From: a virus
Length of the DNA stretch: 64,000 nt
Direction: 5' to 3' (one strand)
Virus record (IMG/VR): IMGVR_UViG_3300017971_000001
Coordinates: 62,001-126,000 of that record
Shown: piece after piece, positions 22,034 to 29,773 of the stretch
How the letters are laid out: each line of letters starts with the position of its first letter
Numbering within the stretch: position 1 is the stretch's first letter
Notes under the pieces: model-generated
What the model saw: the letters and a program-made list of their open reading frames with translations, nothing else
Databases searched by the model: none
What the model was told of the DNA's origin: nothing
Translations under genes and position numbers: made by a program

Positions 22034-22069
22034 TGGGCAGGTAAATGGGCCCCCGCCGGGACCTGTTAG
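22034..22069 (-). repeat. Solitary CRISPR-like repeat in a gene leader
   Basis: Matches the array repeat at 28 of 32 central positions, about 29 kb from the array. On the minus strand the hairpin arms become GGCGGG and CCTGCC, so pairing survives through a G-T wobble. It fills most of the gap between the genes at 22066-22524 and 21657-22028. Confidence 0.7.
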
Positions 22070-22524
22070 AACTTCTCGGGGACCTCAGGATCGTAGGGAG
22101 GAATGTGGAGGCCTCGCCTACGGAGCTCCTCTTTCGCTCGGTCAAACTGCTCGACCTCGACGTTGGACTTCGACTCGACAAGGGCAATGCCCGAGGTCCG
22201 GGCGATCAGGCCATTGCGAGCGCTCAGCGGATCCTCGACGCGAGCGTACGCCCAGCGATCGGCTAGGAAGATCTTGTTCCCGTTCTCGTCGGTGAACCCT
22301 AGCACGCCATGCATGCTGCGAGTGGGTCCGCTCTTCGTCCACCAGGTCGCAGCAGCGCTCCCTCGGTCGTCGTATCGAACGACGAGCCAAAGATCGCCCT
22401 GAAGAGACCCGCTCTCAGAGGCGGCTTTTCCTTCGTTCACGCAAGCAAGCGTGATCACGTAAACGCAGGTCAAGAACACGAGGAGCGCAAAGGCAGAGAG
22501 AACGATTCGATCGTTCTTGCTCAC
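22066..22524 (-). CDS. Membrane-anchored hypothetical protein, 152 residues
   Basis: Membrane helix at residues 8-28 (VLSAFALLVFLTCVYVITLA). The periplasm- or cytoplasm-facing domain has LWLVVRYDDRGSAAATWWTK and FTDENGNKIFLADRWAYARV, matching VVRYSDSGRPLASWETKTVY of the gene at 22853-23308: the two are paralogues. Function unknown. Confidence 0.65.
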   Translation of the reverse strand: MSKNDRIVLSAFALLVFLTCVYVITLACVNEGKAASESGSLQGDLWLVVRYDDRGSAAATWWTKSGPTRSMHGVLGFTDENGNKIFLADRWAYARVEDPLSARNGLIARTSGIALVESKSNVEVEQFDRAKEELRRRGLHIPPYDPEVPEKF

Positions 22525-22835
22525 GATACCTCCCCCATGACCGTCACCTTCGTGTTCGGGGGCACTTCGAGGCGCAGGGCCTCGCTGTAACCCTCCCAGG
22601 ACCGCTTCTGAGGAAACAGGTCGCCGTCCTCTTCGTCGACCTTGCTGACTGCGAACGACCAGCAGCCGTCGTAGACCGCGTAGACGTTGCAGCGTCCCTT
22701 GTTGCTGTGAACGAGGAAGTGCGACGTCTTATCGGAGTTGACGTAAGCCTCCTCCGACAAGACCACGTCCTTGTTGTGGGTCGTGTATTCGTAGCTGACG
22801 ATATCGTCGCTGTGGCCAATGAACGTCAGGAACAT
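22521..22835 (-). CDS. Hypothetical protein, 104 residues
   Basis: MFLTFIGHSDDIVSYEYTTH; Asp/Tyr/Val-rich beta protein placed between two membrane-anchored paralogues. ATG has GGAG upstream (AAAGGAGAATTC). No family. Confidence 0.6.
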   Translation of the reverse strand: MFLTFIGHSDDIVSYEYTTHNKDVVLSEEAYVNSDKTSHFLVHSNKGRCNVYAVYDGCWSFAVSKVDEEDGDLFPQKRSWEGYSEALRLEVPPNTKVTVMGEVS

Positions 22836-22852
22836 GAATTCTCCTTTTTGGC

Positions 22853-23308
22853 CTAATCGGCCGCGGCGGCCTCGAGGAGACGGGCGAGCTCAAGCGAGTC
22901 CGCCCAGGACTGCGACTTAACAGCCTCTTCTCGATTCATTCGGTGGACGATCTCAAGCGCCATTCGAAGTGCTTCCTTGCGCCGGCTGGTTGAAGCCGAA
23001 GATACAGCCACGACCCTTGAGCTCAATGCGCTCGGGTCGTCCGTCACGACGTATTTGATCGAAGGCGAGAGGAGGACAAAGCGACCCCGTAGGTCCGTGA
23101 AATAGAGCGAGCCCCCTGACTCATAGACGGTCTTTGTTTCCCAGGAAGCAAGGGGTCGGCCCGAGTCGCTGTAACGGACAACGTATCTCGTGCTCTCGCC
23201 CCCGGTCTCCGCGGACGTCTCGCCCGAATCGCCGTGACTGTAGAGAAAGGCGAGGACGATCACCAAAACTATGATCCCTACCAGGGGCGGTCGGTTCTCT
23301 TGATTCAT
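22853..23308 (-). CDS. Membrane-anchored hypothetical protein, paralogue of 22066-22524
   Basis: 151 residues. Membrane helix PLVGIIVLVIVLAFLYSHG at residues 8-26, then the shared domain (RYVVRYSDSGRPLASWETK; LYFTDLRGRFVLLSPSIKYV). The helical C-terminus (RRKEALRMALEIVHRMNREE) is not shared. Confidence 0.65.
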   Translation of the reverse strand: MNQENRPPLVGIIVLVIVLAFLYSHGDSGETSAETGGESTRYVVRYSDSGRPLASWETKTVYESGGSLYFTDLRGRFVLLSPSIKYVVTDDPSALSSRVVAVSSASTSRRKEALRMALEIVHRMNREEAVKSQSWADSLELARLLEAAAAD

Positions 23309-23535
23309 TCAACTTCCTCAGGCCAGCGCTCAAGGTTCCGGCACAGCACGAACTCGTTCCCGTTCTCGTCGGGCTCCGCGCCGCCGAAGCGCGGACAGGT
23401 TTTCGTGAGCCCGTCGCAGAGGTAGCGCTCTTCCGGACACTTGACCGGGCGCACGGTGCCGAAAGCGATCGAGCACGGACGAAGGTCGTGCAGCGCCACG
23501 TATTCTTCGTGGCTGTTCCAAGGGACTTGGCTCAT
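23305..23535 (-). CDS. Small Cys-containing hypothetical protein, 76 residues
   Basis: CSIAF...VKCPEERYLCDGLTKTCP...LCRNLE gives five Cys, possibly one zinc site. ATG overlaps the upstream stop. Confidence 0.6.
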   Translation of the reverse strand: MSQVPWNSHEEYVALHDLRPCSIAFGTVRPVKCPEERYLCDGLTKTCPRFGGAEPDENGNEFVLCRNLERWPEEVE

Positions 23536-24035
23536 ATCGTCCTCATGAGGTATCCCGTCCCTTCGAACGGATCGGGGAGAAACTCAACCTTCAGAACCTG
23601 GAGGCGGACCCCTTCGTGGCGCAGGGCCGGAATTCCGCTGTGGACGAGGTCCGCGCAATGTCCGCAGAAGATAGGGTTCCTGCGGTTCCTGTGAATCCTT
23701 CGCTCGGGCTCGCGATTCATGTCGGCAATGCAGAGCTCGAACCTGCGCCAGTCGCTGTAATGAACGCGCTGGATCTTGCGGCACAACGACCAGCCGCCGT
23801 CCATTTCCGCGACCGGCTTCCTTCCAGTGACGAACTTCGTGATCCTGTATTGGAAGACGCAGGGCTGCCACGCATGGAGCTTGAAGGCGTTCGCAGTCTT
23901 TCCTTCGAGCCAGGCGACAGGGCCCTCATTGTTCAGCAGGCCCAAGCGCTCCCGCTCGAGCAGGTAGTTGAACTCGTCCTCCTTGGAGCCGGTGAGGGCG
24001 GCGCGCTCGAGTCGTAGCAGGCGTGCGTCGCTCAC
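23532..24035 (-). CDS. Hypothetical protein with LERAA motif, 167 residues
   Basis: The N-terminus SDARLLRLERAALTGSKEDE matches those of the proteins at 34347 (DKRIRELEKAAAGGDTDA) and 62163 (DERIRRLERAAKEGDYEA): a helix-turn-helix hairpin of unknown role. The rest is basic with FCGHCADLVHSG. Confidence 0.65.
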   Translation of the reverse strand: MSDARLLRLERAALTGSKEDEFNYLLERERLGLLNNEGPVAWLEGKTANAFKLHAWQPCVFQYRITKFVTGRKPVAEMDGGWSLCRKIQRVHYSDWRRFELCIADMNREPERRIHRNRRNPIFCGHCADLVHSGIPALRHEGVRLQVLKVEFLPDPFEGTGYLMRTI

Positions 24036-24229
24036 TCGGACCTCGCCTCGATCGCGCGGATCACGCCGCGCAATCGGCGCACCTCCTTCAGCAGCGCCTC
24101 CTTCTCGAAGTTGAGCAGGTCGAGCTCGCGGATCGTGCCTGCATACTTTGGGTTGACGATCTCCCGCTCAGGCAGCTGCCCTTCTGCCCAGGCGCGCAAC
24201 TCGACCGTGTTGTCCGGGACTCTATCCAC
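24032..24229 (-). CDS. Small coiled-coil protein, 65 residues
   Basis: MDRVPDNTVELRAWAEGQLP, then IRELDLLNFEKEALLKEVRR, a leucine-zipper-like helix. Coupled on both sides. Confidence 0.6.
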   Translation of the reverse strand: MDRVPDNTVELRAWAEGQLPEREIVNPKYAGTIRELDLLNFEKEALLKEVRRLRGVIRAIEARSE

Positions 24230-24485
24230 GACCGGGCTCCGTCTCTTCGATCAGAGACTCTTCCCAGAGGTAGGAATCAGGCCCGCCGGTCTCAAGGCGG
24301 TAACGAAGGATCCTTGGGTCGAGCGAAGAGGGGTGGATCCCGCCTCCGTTGCCAGCAGCCCGGAAGACAGCAGGAGGCTCCACCTCCTCGAGGGCTTCTT
24401 GCTCGGTCTCGGTGAACACGTCGTAAACCAGTTCGATCCGAACCGGAACCCGAACCGTCCGGACGACCCGCTTCTCTTTGCTCAT
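24222..24485 (-). CDS. Hypothetical protein, 87 residues
   Basis: ATG 24485. VVRTVRVPVRIELVYDVFTE then TEQEALEEVEPPAVF: beta strand plus helix, and a proline/glycine-rich end. No motif. Confidence 0.55.
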   Translation of the reverse strand: MSKEKRVVRTVRVPVRIELVYDVFTETEQEALEEVEPPAVFRAAGNGGGIHPSSLDPRILRYRLETGGPDSYLWEESLIEETEPGRG

Positions 24486-24865
24486 GAGCACTCTGCCCGC
24501 AGCATGGCGGCGAGCTCCTGGACCTTCTCTGCGCGCCTCATGTTCTCGACCCCCTCCTTCCAGTAATTGAGGGGCATGGATACGCCCGAGTGGACCGCCT
24601 CCATGGCCGAGATCATGCACCAGTGGCTCAGGTCGTAATCGATCCCGAGCTCCTCGCAGACGATCCATTCGACGGCGCGCGCCTCGACCTCCTGGCGGAC
24701 TCGATACGGGCGGTCGAGCTCCATGATCGCGGCGTGAATCTCTTCTCGGTCCCAGTTGCTCACTCCGAGCGACCAGCCGTGATATCCCTCGTGCGCCGCG
24801 TCGCGCGGCTCCTTGGCGTCGGACCCGTGCGCCTGGGCCCATTGGACGATCAGTTCGCTGTTCAT
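24482..24865 (-). CDS. Hypothetical protein, 127 residues
   Basis: ATG 24865. Mixed helical protein rich in Glu, Trp and His (AVEWIVCEELGIDYDLSHWC). No catalytic pattern recognised. Confidence 0.6.
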   Translation of the reverse strand: MNSELIVQWAQAHGSDAKEPRDAAHEGYHGWSLGVSNWDREEIHAAIMELDRPYRVRQEVEARAVEWIVCEELGIDYDLSHWCMISAMEAVHSGVSMPLNYWKEGVENMRRAEKVQELAAMLRAECS

Positions 24866-25176
24866 TCGGGGATCTCGTAGACGGTCTTGACCTGCTTCGC
24901 CACGGGAACGATCACCGAATCGGCCTTGAAAATGATCATGCCCCTCGGCCCGGTGTTCGCGAAGTCCCAGGACCCGGCTCGGCTCTCGCATTCGCCGCGG
25001 ATATCCCGCTCGCTGAGCGCGCGAGGATCGACCTCGTCGTCCGAGAACTCGGCGAGCAGGTCGAGCAGGCCCTCGCGGGTGACATGGGTCAAGCGCACGT
25101 CGCCGTCCTCGGAGTTCTCGAGAATGAAGTAACCGGACTCCACCGGCTTCACCTTGCGCGGATTCTTCTTGGCCAC
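24862..25176 (-). CDS. Hypothetical protein, 104 residues
   Basis: Lys-rich start (MAKKNPRKVKPVESGYFILE), then DDEVDPRALSERDIRGECES and a beta-rich end. No family. Confidence 0.6.
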   Translation of the reverse strand: MAKKNPRKVKPVESGYFILENSEDGDVRLTHVTREGLLDLLAEFSDDEVDPRALSERDIRGECESRAGSWDFANTGPRGMIIFKADSVIVPVAKQVKTVYEIPE

Positions 25177-25179
25177 GAC

Positions 25180-25401
25180 CTAAGCTCCCACGTAGAGAAC
25201 TTCGACCCTGGGGCCCATGTCCTTCTCGAACTTCTTGCCGCCGTACTCGCCGAACTCGGGCGAGCCAGGGCGCTGATCGTGGGCTTCGCAGGTGTAGAAG
25301 ATCGCCTTGTGGAAGTTGTGATCGTGCGCCGCGACCACCACCGGCATGCTCTTGTCCTTGATCCCGGACAAATACTTCTCCAAGTCTCCAACGGTGTGCA
25401 T
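25180..25401 (-). CDS. Hypothetical protein, 73 residues
   Basis: ATG 25401 has AAGGAG about 10 bases upstream; upstream codons up to 25548 would overlap mini-gene F14 and are excluded. MHTVGDLEKYLSGIKDKSMP then VVVAAHDHNFHKAIFYTCEA and a Lys/Glu-rich end. First conventional gene after block F. Confidence 0.6.
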   Translation of the reverse strand: MHTVGDLEKYLSGIKDKSMPVVVAAHDHNFHKAIFYTCEAHDQRPGSPEFGEYGGKKFEKDMGPRVEVLYVGA

Positions 25402-25429
25402 ATCCTCGATCTCCTTGCTGGGTCGAATC

Positions 25430-25687
25430 CTATCCAGGAACTCCGACAGGTTCAATGAAATCCCATAAGAGCCTGCCTGTCGCTCGACCGCGCCCTTCGC
25501 CAACAGCGCCGCCGACGCCCCAGCCATTTCTCGGGAACGTGGTTCCAATGCAGTTCGAGCCCTGACCTCTTCCCGACCAGTTCCCGCGGAACGAACTGGA
25601 GACGCAGCCGAAGGCGTAAGCGGTTCCGGTCGATAGCCAGAATGGAACGCTGCCCTTAGCGCACCCCCGGCGCCTTCTTACCACCAT
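25430..25687 (-). CDS. Mini-gene F14
   Basis: 85 residues from ATG 25687 (GTG 25684 also possible). Starts MVVRRRRGCAKGSVPFWLST; then SGRGQGSNCIGTTFPRNGWG and VGGAVGEGRGRATGR. Ends TAG. Confidence 0.65.
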   Translation of the reverse strand: MVVRRRRGCAKGSVPFWLSTGTAYAFGCVSSSFRGNWSGRGQGSNCIGTTFPRNGWGVGGAVGEGRGRATGRLLWDFIEPVGVPG

Positions 25688-25908
25688 TGAGGCAATCCCG
25701 ATTCGTGCTCCTTGTACCGCTCGAGCGGGCCACTTCTTCCCATGCCCGCCGTGAGCCCGCAGCCCAAAGAGAACCACTCCGCCCCGCGAAAGGTGCGAAG
25801 AACGCAGCCACGCGCGATCGCGAATCTGAGCGCGAGTCCGTAGGGGCTGCCGGCGCCCGATCCACACGACCCCTCCAGGCGGGAGTTTCTGGATCTTCGA
25901 CGCTTCAC
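25678..25908 (-). CDS. Mini-gene F13
   Basis: 76 residues from GTG. Starts MKRRRSRNSRLEGSCGSGAG; GLALRFAIARGC, then SLGCGLTAGMGRSG. Stop TAA, overlapped by the start of F14. Confidence 0.65.
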   Translation of the reverse strand: MKRRRSRNSRLEGSCGSGAGSPYGLALRFAIARGCVLRTFRGAEWFSLGCGLTAGMGRSGPLERYKEHESGLPQWW

Positions 25909-26087
25909 GGAGAGCCGCTACCTTGCATAGACGACATGCCCCAGCCAAGCCCTCTTTTGAAGTAGAAGTTGGCAGGGCCTGGGCCGCGGATTTGCCAGAT
26001 CCTGCCGGAGACGTAGCCCCGCCTACAAAAGAGCCCGCTTGACATACAGCCCCAGTGGAGGGCGGCACTCCTTCTTCTGCGCCTCAC
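25905..26087 (-). CDS. Mini-gene F12
   Basis: 60 residues from GTG. Starts MRRRRRSAALHWGCMSSGLF; then YFKRGLGWGMSSMQGSGSP. Confidence 0.7.
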   Translation of the reverse strand: MRRRRRSAALHWGCMSSGLFCRRGYVSGRIWQIRGPGPANFYFKRGLGWGMSSMQGSGSP

Positions 26088-26350
26088 CAGTCGGACCCCA
26101 TTCCGATCCTTCGCTTGAGGCCGCGGCCCGTTGAGTAGGTGTCGGCCCAGGGCTTCGATCGGTTTGCAATCGAGGCGCTCCCGCTGGCCCGCATGCGCGT
26201 CATGGTTGACGTCCAGCGGGCAAGGAGGAACTCGTTCCCACAGGGGGATCCGCGCCCCCGGTCACCCGATCGATACGGCCGGTCGCTGCGGTGGGCGGTG
26301 TCGAGCATGATCCCGAAGCAGAGGCCGGTAAATCTTCGACGACGTTTCAC
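26084..26350 (-). CDS. Mini-gene F11
   Basis: 88 residues from GTG. Starts MKRRRRFTGLCFGIMLDTAH; the middle (DRGRGSPCGNEFLLARWT) and late GRGLKRRIGMGSDW are weaker in Gly than in most members. Confidence 0.6.
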   Translation of the reverse strand: MKRRRRFTGLCFGIMLDTAHRSDRPYRSGDRGRGSPCGNEFLLARWTSTMTRMRASGSASIANRSKPWADTYSTGRGLKRRIGMGSDW

Positions 26351-26351
26351 G

Positions 26352-26540
26352 TCAACCTCGGCGGGGGTAGAAAATTGAATAGAACCTTCTGAGTCCTGAT
26401 CCGACCGCGCAGTAGTTGGACCCTCGGCCTCTGAAGCAGCCATGCCTGAACATGGCGAAGTCGCGCAACCCGCTCCCAGCGCCCCTTGAAAGCCCTCTTC
26501 TCCACATGCTCTTGCTGGAAGGCCTCCTTCGCCGTCTCAT
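26352..26540 (-). CDS. Mini-gene F10
   Basis: 62 residues from ATG. Starts MRRRRRPSSKSMWRRGLSRG; core GAGSGLRDFAMFRHGCFRGR, then GSGLRRFYSIFYPRRG. Confidence 0.7.
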   Translation of the reverse strand: MRRRRRPSSKSMWRRGLSRGAGSGLRDFAMFRHGCFRGRGSNYCAVGSGLRRFYSIFYPRRG

Positions 26541-26583
26541 GACGACCTCCGAACTCGGAACCACTTCGCAGAACGACTCAGAG

Positions 26584-26754
26584 CTAGACCGAACGGGCGG
26601 CCGAGGCCATGCCCGAGCACAACCCTTGCGCGCTTCCAGCGTGTATATGAAACCAAGGACACCCGAATCCGATACTCCTGCGGAGGCCATAGCCATAGTC
26701 GTGGTGGTTGCTGTGACTATGAGTGACCAAGCCAATCCTGCGTCGACGCCTCAT
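26584..26754 (-). CDS. Mini-gene F9 with apparent -1 frameshift
   Basis: 56 residues from ATG to TAG 26584 (MRRRRRIGLVTHSHSNHHDY, then GYGLRRSIGFGCPW). The -1 frame continues GHGLGRPFGLALSRSAKWFR to TGA 26537, which makes the ATGA junction with F10 and matches the C-terminus of F8 (FGRGLSRSAKWFRRRSS). So the gene appears to have lost one base near the FGCPW codons. Confidence 0.5.
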   Translation of the reverse strand: MRRRRRIGLVTHSHSNHHDYGYGLRRSIGFGCPWFHIHAGSAQGLCSGMASAARSV

Positions 26755-26981
26755 GAAGACCTCCGACGGAACCACTTCGCAGAGCGGCTTAAGCCTCGGC
26801 CGAACGAACGAAAGAGCCCGTAGCCCAGAACCCCCCTTGTAATCTTCCACCCCGGAAGGTCGGTGACCGGGTTACCGAAGCCGCGCTGCCTGTAGAGGCC
26901 GCAGCCGCGCTCACGAGGGTGAGTGCTGTGACCCCGGCCCTTGAGTTGAGTGATCAAGCCGGCCCTGCGTCGACGCCTCAT
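26751..26981 (-). CDS. Mini-gene F8
   Basis: 76 residues from ATG. Starts MRRRRRAGLITQLKGRGHST; ends YGLFRSFGRGLSRSAKWFRR. Near-duplicate of F9 at both ends. Confidence 0.7.
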   Translation of the reverse strand: MRRRRRAGLITQLKGRGHSTHPRERGCGLYRQRGFGNPVTDLPGWKITRGVLGYGLFRSFGRGLSRSAKWFRRRSS

Positions 26982-27205
26982 GCAGACACTTGGATCCGCC
27001 GGACGTTTCCGGCCACCTTCCTCAGGCCGCGTCCCCAGCTGTTCGATTGGCCGTGCCCGCGCCGCCGTCTGTATCCACCAAGGTTCCTCCACCACCGAAT
27101 GCCGGCGCGGCTTGACCCGCCTCCCATTTCGCTTCGCAGTCCTGCCCCCGTCGACTTGCCGCTGCGTCGCCGAAAGACGGCTCCATGTCTTCTCCTGCGC
27201 TTCAT
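26978..27205 (-). CDS. Mini-gene F7
   Basis: 75 residues from ATG. Starts MKRRRRHGAVFRRRSGKSTG; then AGIRWWRNLGGYRRRRGHGQ and WGRGLRKVAGNVRR. Several internal Arg runs. Confidence 0.65.
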   Translation of the reverse strand: MKRRRRHGAVFRRRSGKSTGAGLRSEMGGGSSRAGIRWWRNLGGYRRRRGHGQSNSWGRGLRKVAGNVRRIQVSA

Positions 27206-27369
27206 AGGACCCAATAGGGTCCGGCGACGGACCTTCCAAAGCCGTGGCCCTTTGCCGTGCTCCACGGACCGTAGTCCCTGCCTCCGCCAAAGCTGCGAGA
27301 CTTCCCCCTCCCGAGCGCCGCCTTGGTCAAGCGCCTCCAGTTGGAAGCTGGTCTCCTCCTTCGCCTCAT
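27202..27369 (-). CDS. Mini-gene F6
   Basis: 55 residues from ATG. Starts MRRRRRPASNWRRLTKAALG; then GHGFGRSVAGPYWVL. Confidence 0.7.
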   Translation of the reverse strand: MRRRRRPASNWRRLTKAALGRGKSRSFGGGRDYGPWSTAKGHGFGRSVAGPYWVL

Positions 27370-27569
27370 TGCCCGTATCCCAACCCGCCGAACAAACTCA
27401 CAAAGACGTACGGGTGGAACGGGCTCGGCACGTATCGACTGATCGCGCCGGACTTCATTGCATACCCCCTCGTCGACCAGAGCCCGCCGCCGCGGCCGAT
27501 CTTGTTCACAATCAACGCCTCGCCCCAGCGCATGCTCCAGTTGCGTGCTGTTCTTCTCCTTCGCTTCAT
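27366..27569 (-). CDS. Mini-gene F5
   Basis: 67 residues from ATG. Starts MKRRRRTARNWSMRWGEALI; GRGGGLWSTRGYA, ending VSLFGGLGYGQ. Confidence 0.7.
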   Translation of the reverse strand: MKRRRRTARNWSMRWGEALIVNKIGRGGGLWSTRGYAMKSGAISRYVPSPFHPYVFVSLFGGLGYGQ

Positions 27570-27748
27570 TGAGAACGCCCGCGGAAGTGAAAAAAGGAGT
27601 GACGAATCCCTCGGCCGTACGACCGATTGGAGCCGCAGCCAGACAGTCGGATTCCATGACCAGGAACGACCAAGCACGACATGGCGAACCCCAGCCCGTA
27701 TCCACCTGCGCCGCCTCGAACCCAGACCTGCCTTCGTCTTCTGATCAA
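27566..27748 (-). CDS. Mini-gene F4
   Basis: 60 residues from TTG. Starts MIRRRRQVWVRGGAGGYGLG, then GHGIRLSGCGSNRSYGRGIR. Confidence 0.7.
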   Translation of the reverse strand: MIRRRRQVWVRGGAGGYGLGFAMSCLVVPGHGIRLSGCGSNRSYGRGIRHSFFHFRGRSQ

Positions 27749-27984
27749 GAGAACACCCTTAGAGAGAACACCGAGCTCGAGTAGCCGCCGCAACCTCCGC
27801 CGCAGCCGAGCGCGTGGCCAATCCCAGCGCCGCACCTCGATTTCATTGAGACCAAGAGCTTGTCGCCCCACGTTGGATTGCCTCGCCCCATGTTCCGCCT
27901 TAGCCCGCTCCCGAGCCTGAGGATCTCTACGCCCTGGCCGTAGAGGCCCTGGAATCCCTTCCGGTGCCGGTGACGTCGCCTCAT
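27745..27984 (-). CDS. Mini-gene F3
   Basis: 79 residues from ATG. Starts MRRRHRHRKGFQGLYGQGVE; core RLGSGLRRNMGRGN and GAGIGHALGCGGGCGGYSSS. Confidence 0.7.
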   Translation of the reverse strand: MRRRHRHRKGFQGLYGQGVEILRLGSGLRRNMGRGNPTWGDKLLVSMKSRCGAGIGHALGCGGGCGGYSSSVFSLRVFS

Positions 27985-28172
27985 TGCCCGATTGGCCACC
28001 AGGCTGCCCTGTACCGCCTGAGCCCGTGTCCGCACTTCACCTTTGAGGAAATGAACGTGTCTGAACTAGGTGGCTGCCCCCTGCTGATCGAACGGCGAAT
28101 CCCGGACCCGAGGACGCGTGAAAGCGCAGGTACGAACGTGAACTTCAAGACTGAACTCCGGCGCCTCTTCAT
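27981..28172 (-). CDS. Mini-gene F2
   Basis: 63 residues from ATG. Starts MKRRRSSVLKFTFVPALSRV; LGSGIRRSISRGQ, then CGHGLRRYRAAWWPIGQ. Confidence 0.65.
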   Translation of the reverse strand: MKRRRSSVLKFTFVPALSRVLGSGIRRSISRGQPPSSDTFISSKVKCGHGLRRYRAAWWPIGQ

Positions 28173-28354
28173 GACGGAAGCGTCTCCGGCTCCCTGAGCG
28201 AGTGACCACGGTAGACGCCTAGCCCTCGCCCGACGCTTGGCGCGTATCCGTAGCAAGAGCTCAAGCCGTAGCCGATCATGCTAAAGAGGCAGAGCGGCAG
28301 GCCGCTGATTTTCATAGTCCTTCGAAAGTAGACTTTTCGCCGAAGCCTCCTCAT
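28169..28354 (-). CDS. Mini-gene F1
   Basis: 61 residues from ATG. Starts MRRLRRKVYFRRTMKISGLP; core MIGYGLSSCYGYAPSVGRGL, GVYRGHSL. In the sequence as given it is in frame with the broken gene upstream, giving an artefactual 119-codon ORF. Confidence 0.65.
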   Translation of the reverse strand: MRRLRRKVYFRRTMKISGLPLCLFSMIGYGLSSCYGYAPSVGRGLGVYRGHSLREPETLPS

Positions 28355-28358
28355 GCTC

Positions 28359-28528
28359 TCAGTCCCACTCCTCGTCCCGAAAGACGCCGGCGTCGTGCAG
28401 CCAGCGGTGGTGACGATCGCGCGCGGCGGCGCCTTCTCCGGGATCGGCATGACCGTCTCGGCGCGGATCTTGTCGTTGAACGCCAGCGACAGGCAGCGCT
28501 GGCAGGGCTCGAGAGCGGTCGTCTTCAT
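28359..28528 (-). pseudogene. Small CxxC protein with apparent frameshift
   Basis: ATG 28528 (ATGA with the upstream gene) opens MKTTALEPCQRCLSLAFNDK...PIPEKAPPRA in one frame. The natural-looking end, HHRWLHDAGVFRDEEWD, lies in the -1 frame and stops at TGA 28359, just before F1. The break falls in a CCGCCGCGCGCG stretch. A one-base deletion, sequencing error or slippage would each explain it. Intact length would be about 56 residues. Confidence 0.55.
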
Positions 28529-29064
28529 TCAGGTGCTTCCGTGTAGGGAACGAGCTCGACGTCGTAAGGAACGTAGAGCGGGTGCTTGGGGAAGCCGGCC
28601 TTCGTGACGGCCAGCGCGCAGATCTTCTTGTGCTGCGCCTCGGGCAAGTTCTGCTTGAGACAGCGAAGGGCGCGCTTGTCCCCGAGCACCTTGTCGTCCC
28701 CGCGCCCCCAGCGACACTTCGTGCCCCAGCCGAGCACGATCCGGTCCAGGTTGGGCTGGCGCGCCGTCGTCGAGAGCACGTATTCGTTCTCGGGCCCGAA
28801 GGGGTTCTCGGCGTCCTTGAGCTCGGACGGATCGGTCGCGCGAAAGGCGAAGGCGTTGACGACGACGATCTCGCCGTAGCCCCAGCGCTTCGCGAACCCG
28901 ACGCACTTGCGGATCGTGGGGTCGTCCTTACTCGCGTCAGCCGTGCTCGGATTGAGCATGACGAACACGCAGGACGGTCGATCGAGGTCCCAGGTTCGAG
29001 AGAGTCGGTAGCGATACGTCTCGCAGCTGCTGATCCAGGCGTCCGAGGCAACGGCAGTGGTCAT
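28525..29064 (-). CDS. DUF1643-family protein
   Basis: 179 residues from ATG 29064. CVFVMLNPSTADASKDDPTI, RKCVGFAKRWGYGEIVVVNA and FAFRATDPSELKDAENPFGP are the DUF1643 signature (LNPSxAD...DPT...A...G...vvNLfa.RatdP). The domain is common in phages and bacteria; its biochemical activity is not established. Coupled downstream to the frameshifted gene and block F. Confidence 0.85.
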   Translation of the reverse strand: MTTAVASDAWISSCETYRYRLSRTWDLDRPSCVFVMLNPSTADASKDDPTIRKCVGFAKRWGYGEIVVVNAFAFRATDPSELKDAENPFGPENEYVLSTTARQPNLDRIVLGWGTKCRWGRGDDKVLGDKRALRCLKQNLPEAQHKKICALAVTKAGFPKHPLYVPYDVELVPYTEAPE

Positions 29065-29309
29065 TCTTCCTCCTTGCAGGGGGTCGGGTAGTAGTTGGGG
29101 GTGTAGTCCACGGTGATATCGAAGGCTTTGACCTCGCCTTCGGGGGAGCGGATCCAGACCTTGAATCCGCGCCACTCTTCCTCGACGTCCCACGAGTGGC
29201 ATGAGGCCGCCCACTCGTGGTCAAGGAACTCGCCTTCGATCTCCTCCCACTCGCTTTCGTATTCGGGTTCGTAGTGACAGGCGCCGTACCAGCCGGGTCG
29301 AGACTTCAT
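29061..29309 (-). CDS. Hypothetical acidic protein, 82 residues
   Basis: ATG 29309. Very rich in Glu, Trp and Tyr (YEPEYESEWEEIEGEFLDHE); a DNA-mimic-like charge is suggestive, but nothing specific is seen. Confidence 0.6.
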   Translation of the reverse strand: MKSRPGWYGACHYEPEYESEWEEIEGEFLDHEWAASCHSWDVEEEWRGFKVWIRSPEGEVKAFDITVDYTPNYYPTPCKEEE

Positions 29310-29773
29310 GCTTGAACCGCCTTTTCCCGCTCTCTCAGCAGATAGCACGCGTATTCCAGGCCCTCGGCCCATGAAAACTCCCAGTGACCGACCTTGTTCT
29401 TCCTCGCGTGGGGGAGCGCGGCGACGATCTCGCGCGCGAACGTGCCAGTGAGCCCGAGAATGGTTTCGAGGTCGCGCGTCTTCGCGTTGTAGAGCACCGA
29501 CTCCTCGTTGATCTTCTGGCCTGAAAACTCCTCGATCGTCATGCGGACGCAGGTCGGGCAGTCGAACACATACCCCGGATCGAACTCACTGTTCAGCAGG
29601 TCGGCCTCGGCCATGGATCCGCACAGCGGGTTGCCTTCGTGATCGCGGTGAACGACCGCGCGCTTGACCTTCTCCATGATCTCCTTGCTGGCCGCGTTCT
29701 TGATCCGCCGCAACTCGCCGATCGTGAGAGCAGGAAAGGTTCCGAGCAGGCGCGCGAGGTTGAAGTCGCTCAT
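29306..29773 (-). CDS. Hypothetical protein, 155 residues
   Basis: MSDFNLARLLGTFPALTIGE parallels the start of 4556-5089. FDCPTCVRMTIEEFSG supplies a CxxC; helical C-terminal half. Function unknown. Confidence 0.65.
   Translation of the reverse strand: MSDFNLARLLGTFPALTIGELRRIKNAASKEIMEKVKRAVVHRDHEGNPLCGSMAEADLLNSEFDPGYVFDCPTCVRMTIEEFSGQKINEESVLYNAKTRDLETILGLTGTFAREIVAALPHARKNKVGHWEFSWAEGLEYACYLLREREKAVQA

Larger units (their letters stand above)
25430..28354 (-). other. Block F: 14 chained Arg4-Gly mini-genes
   Basis: Preceded by the DUF1643-like gene at 28525-29064 and a frameshifted gene at 28359-28528. Contains a clear recent duplication (F8/F9). Junctions are NTGA except F10/F11 (1-base gap), F9/F10 (apparent frameshift) and F13/F14 (TGGTGGTAA overlap). 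The last member ends in TAG. Confidence 0.8.
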
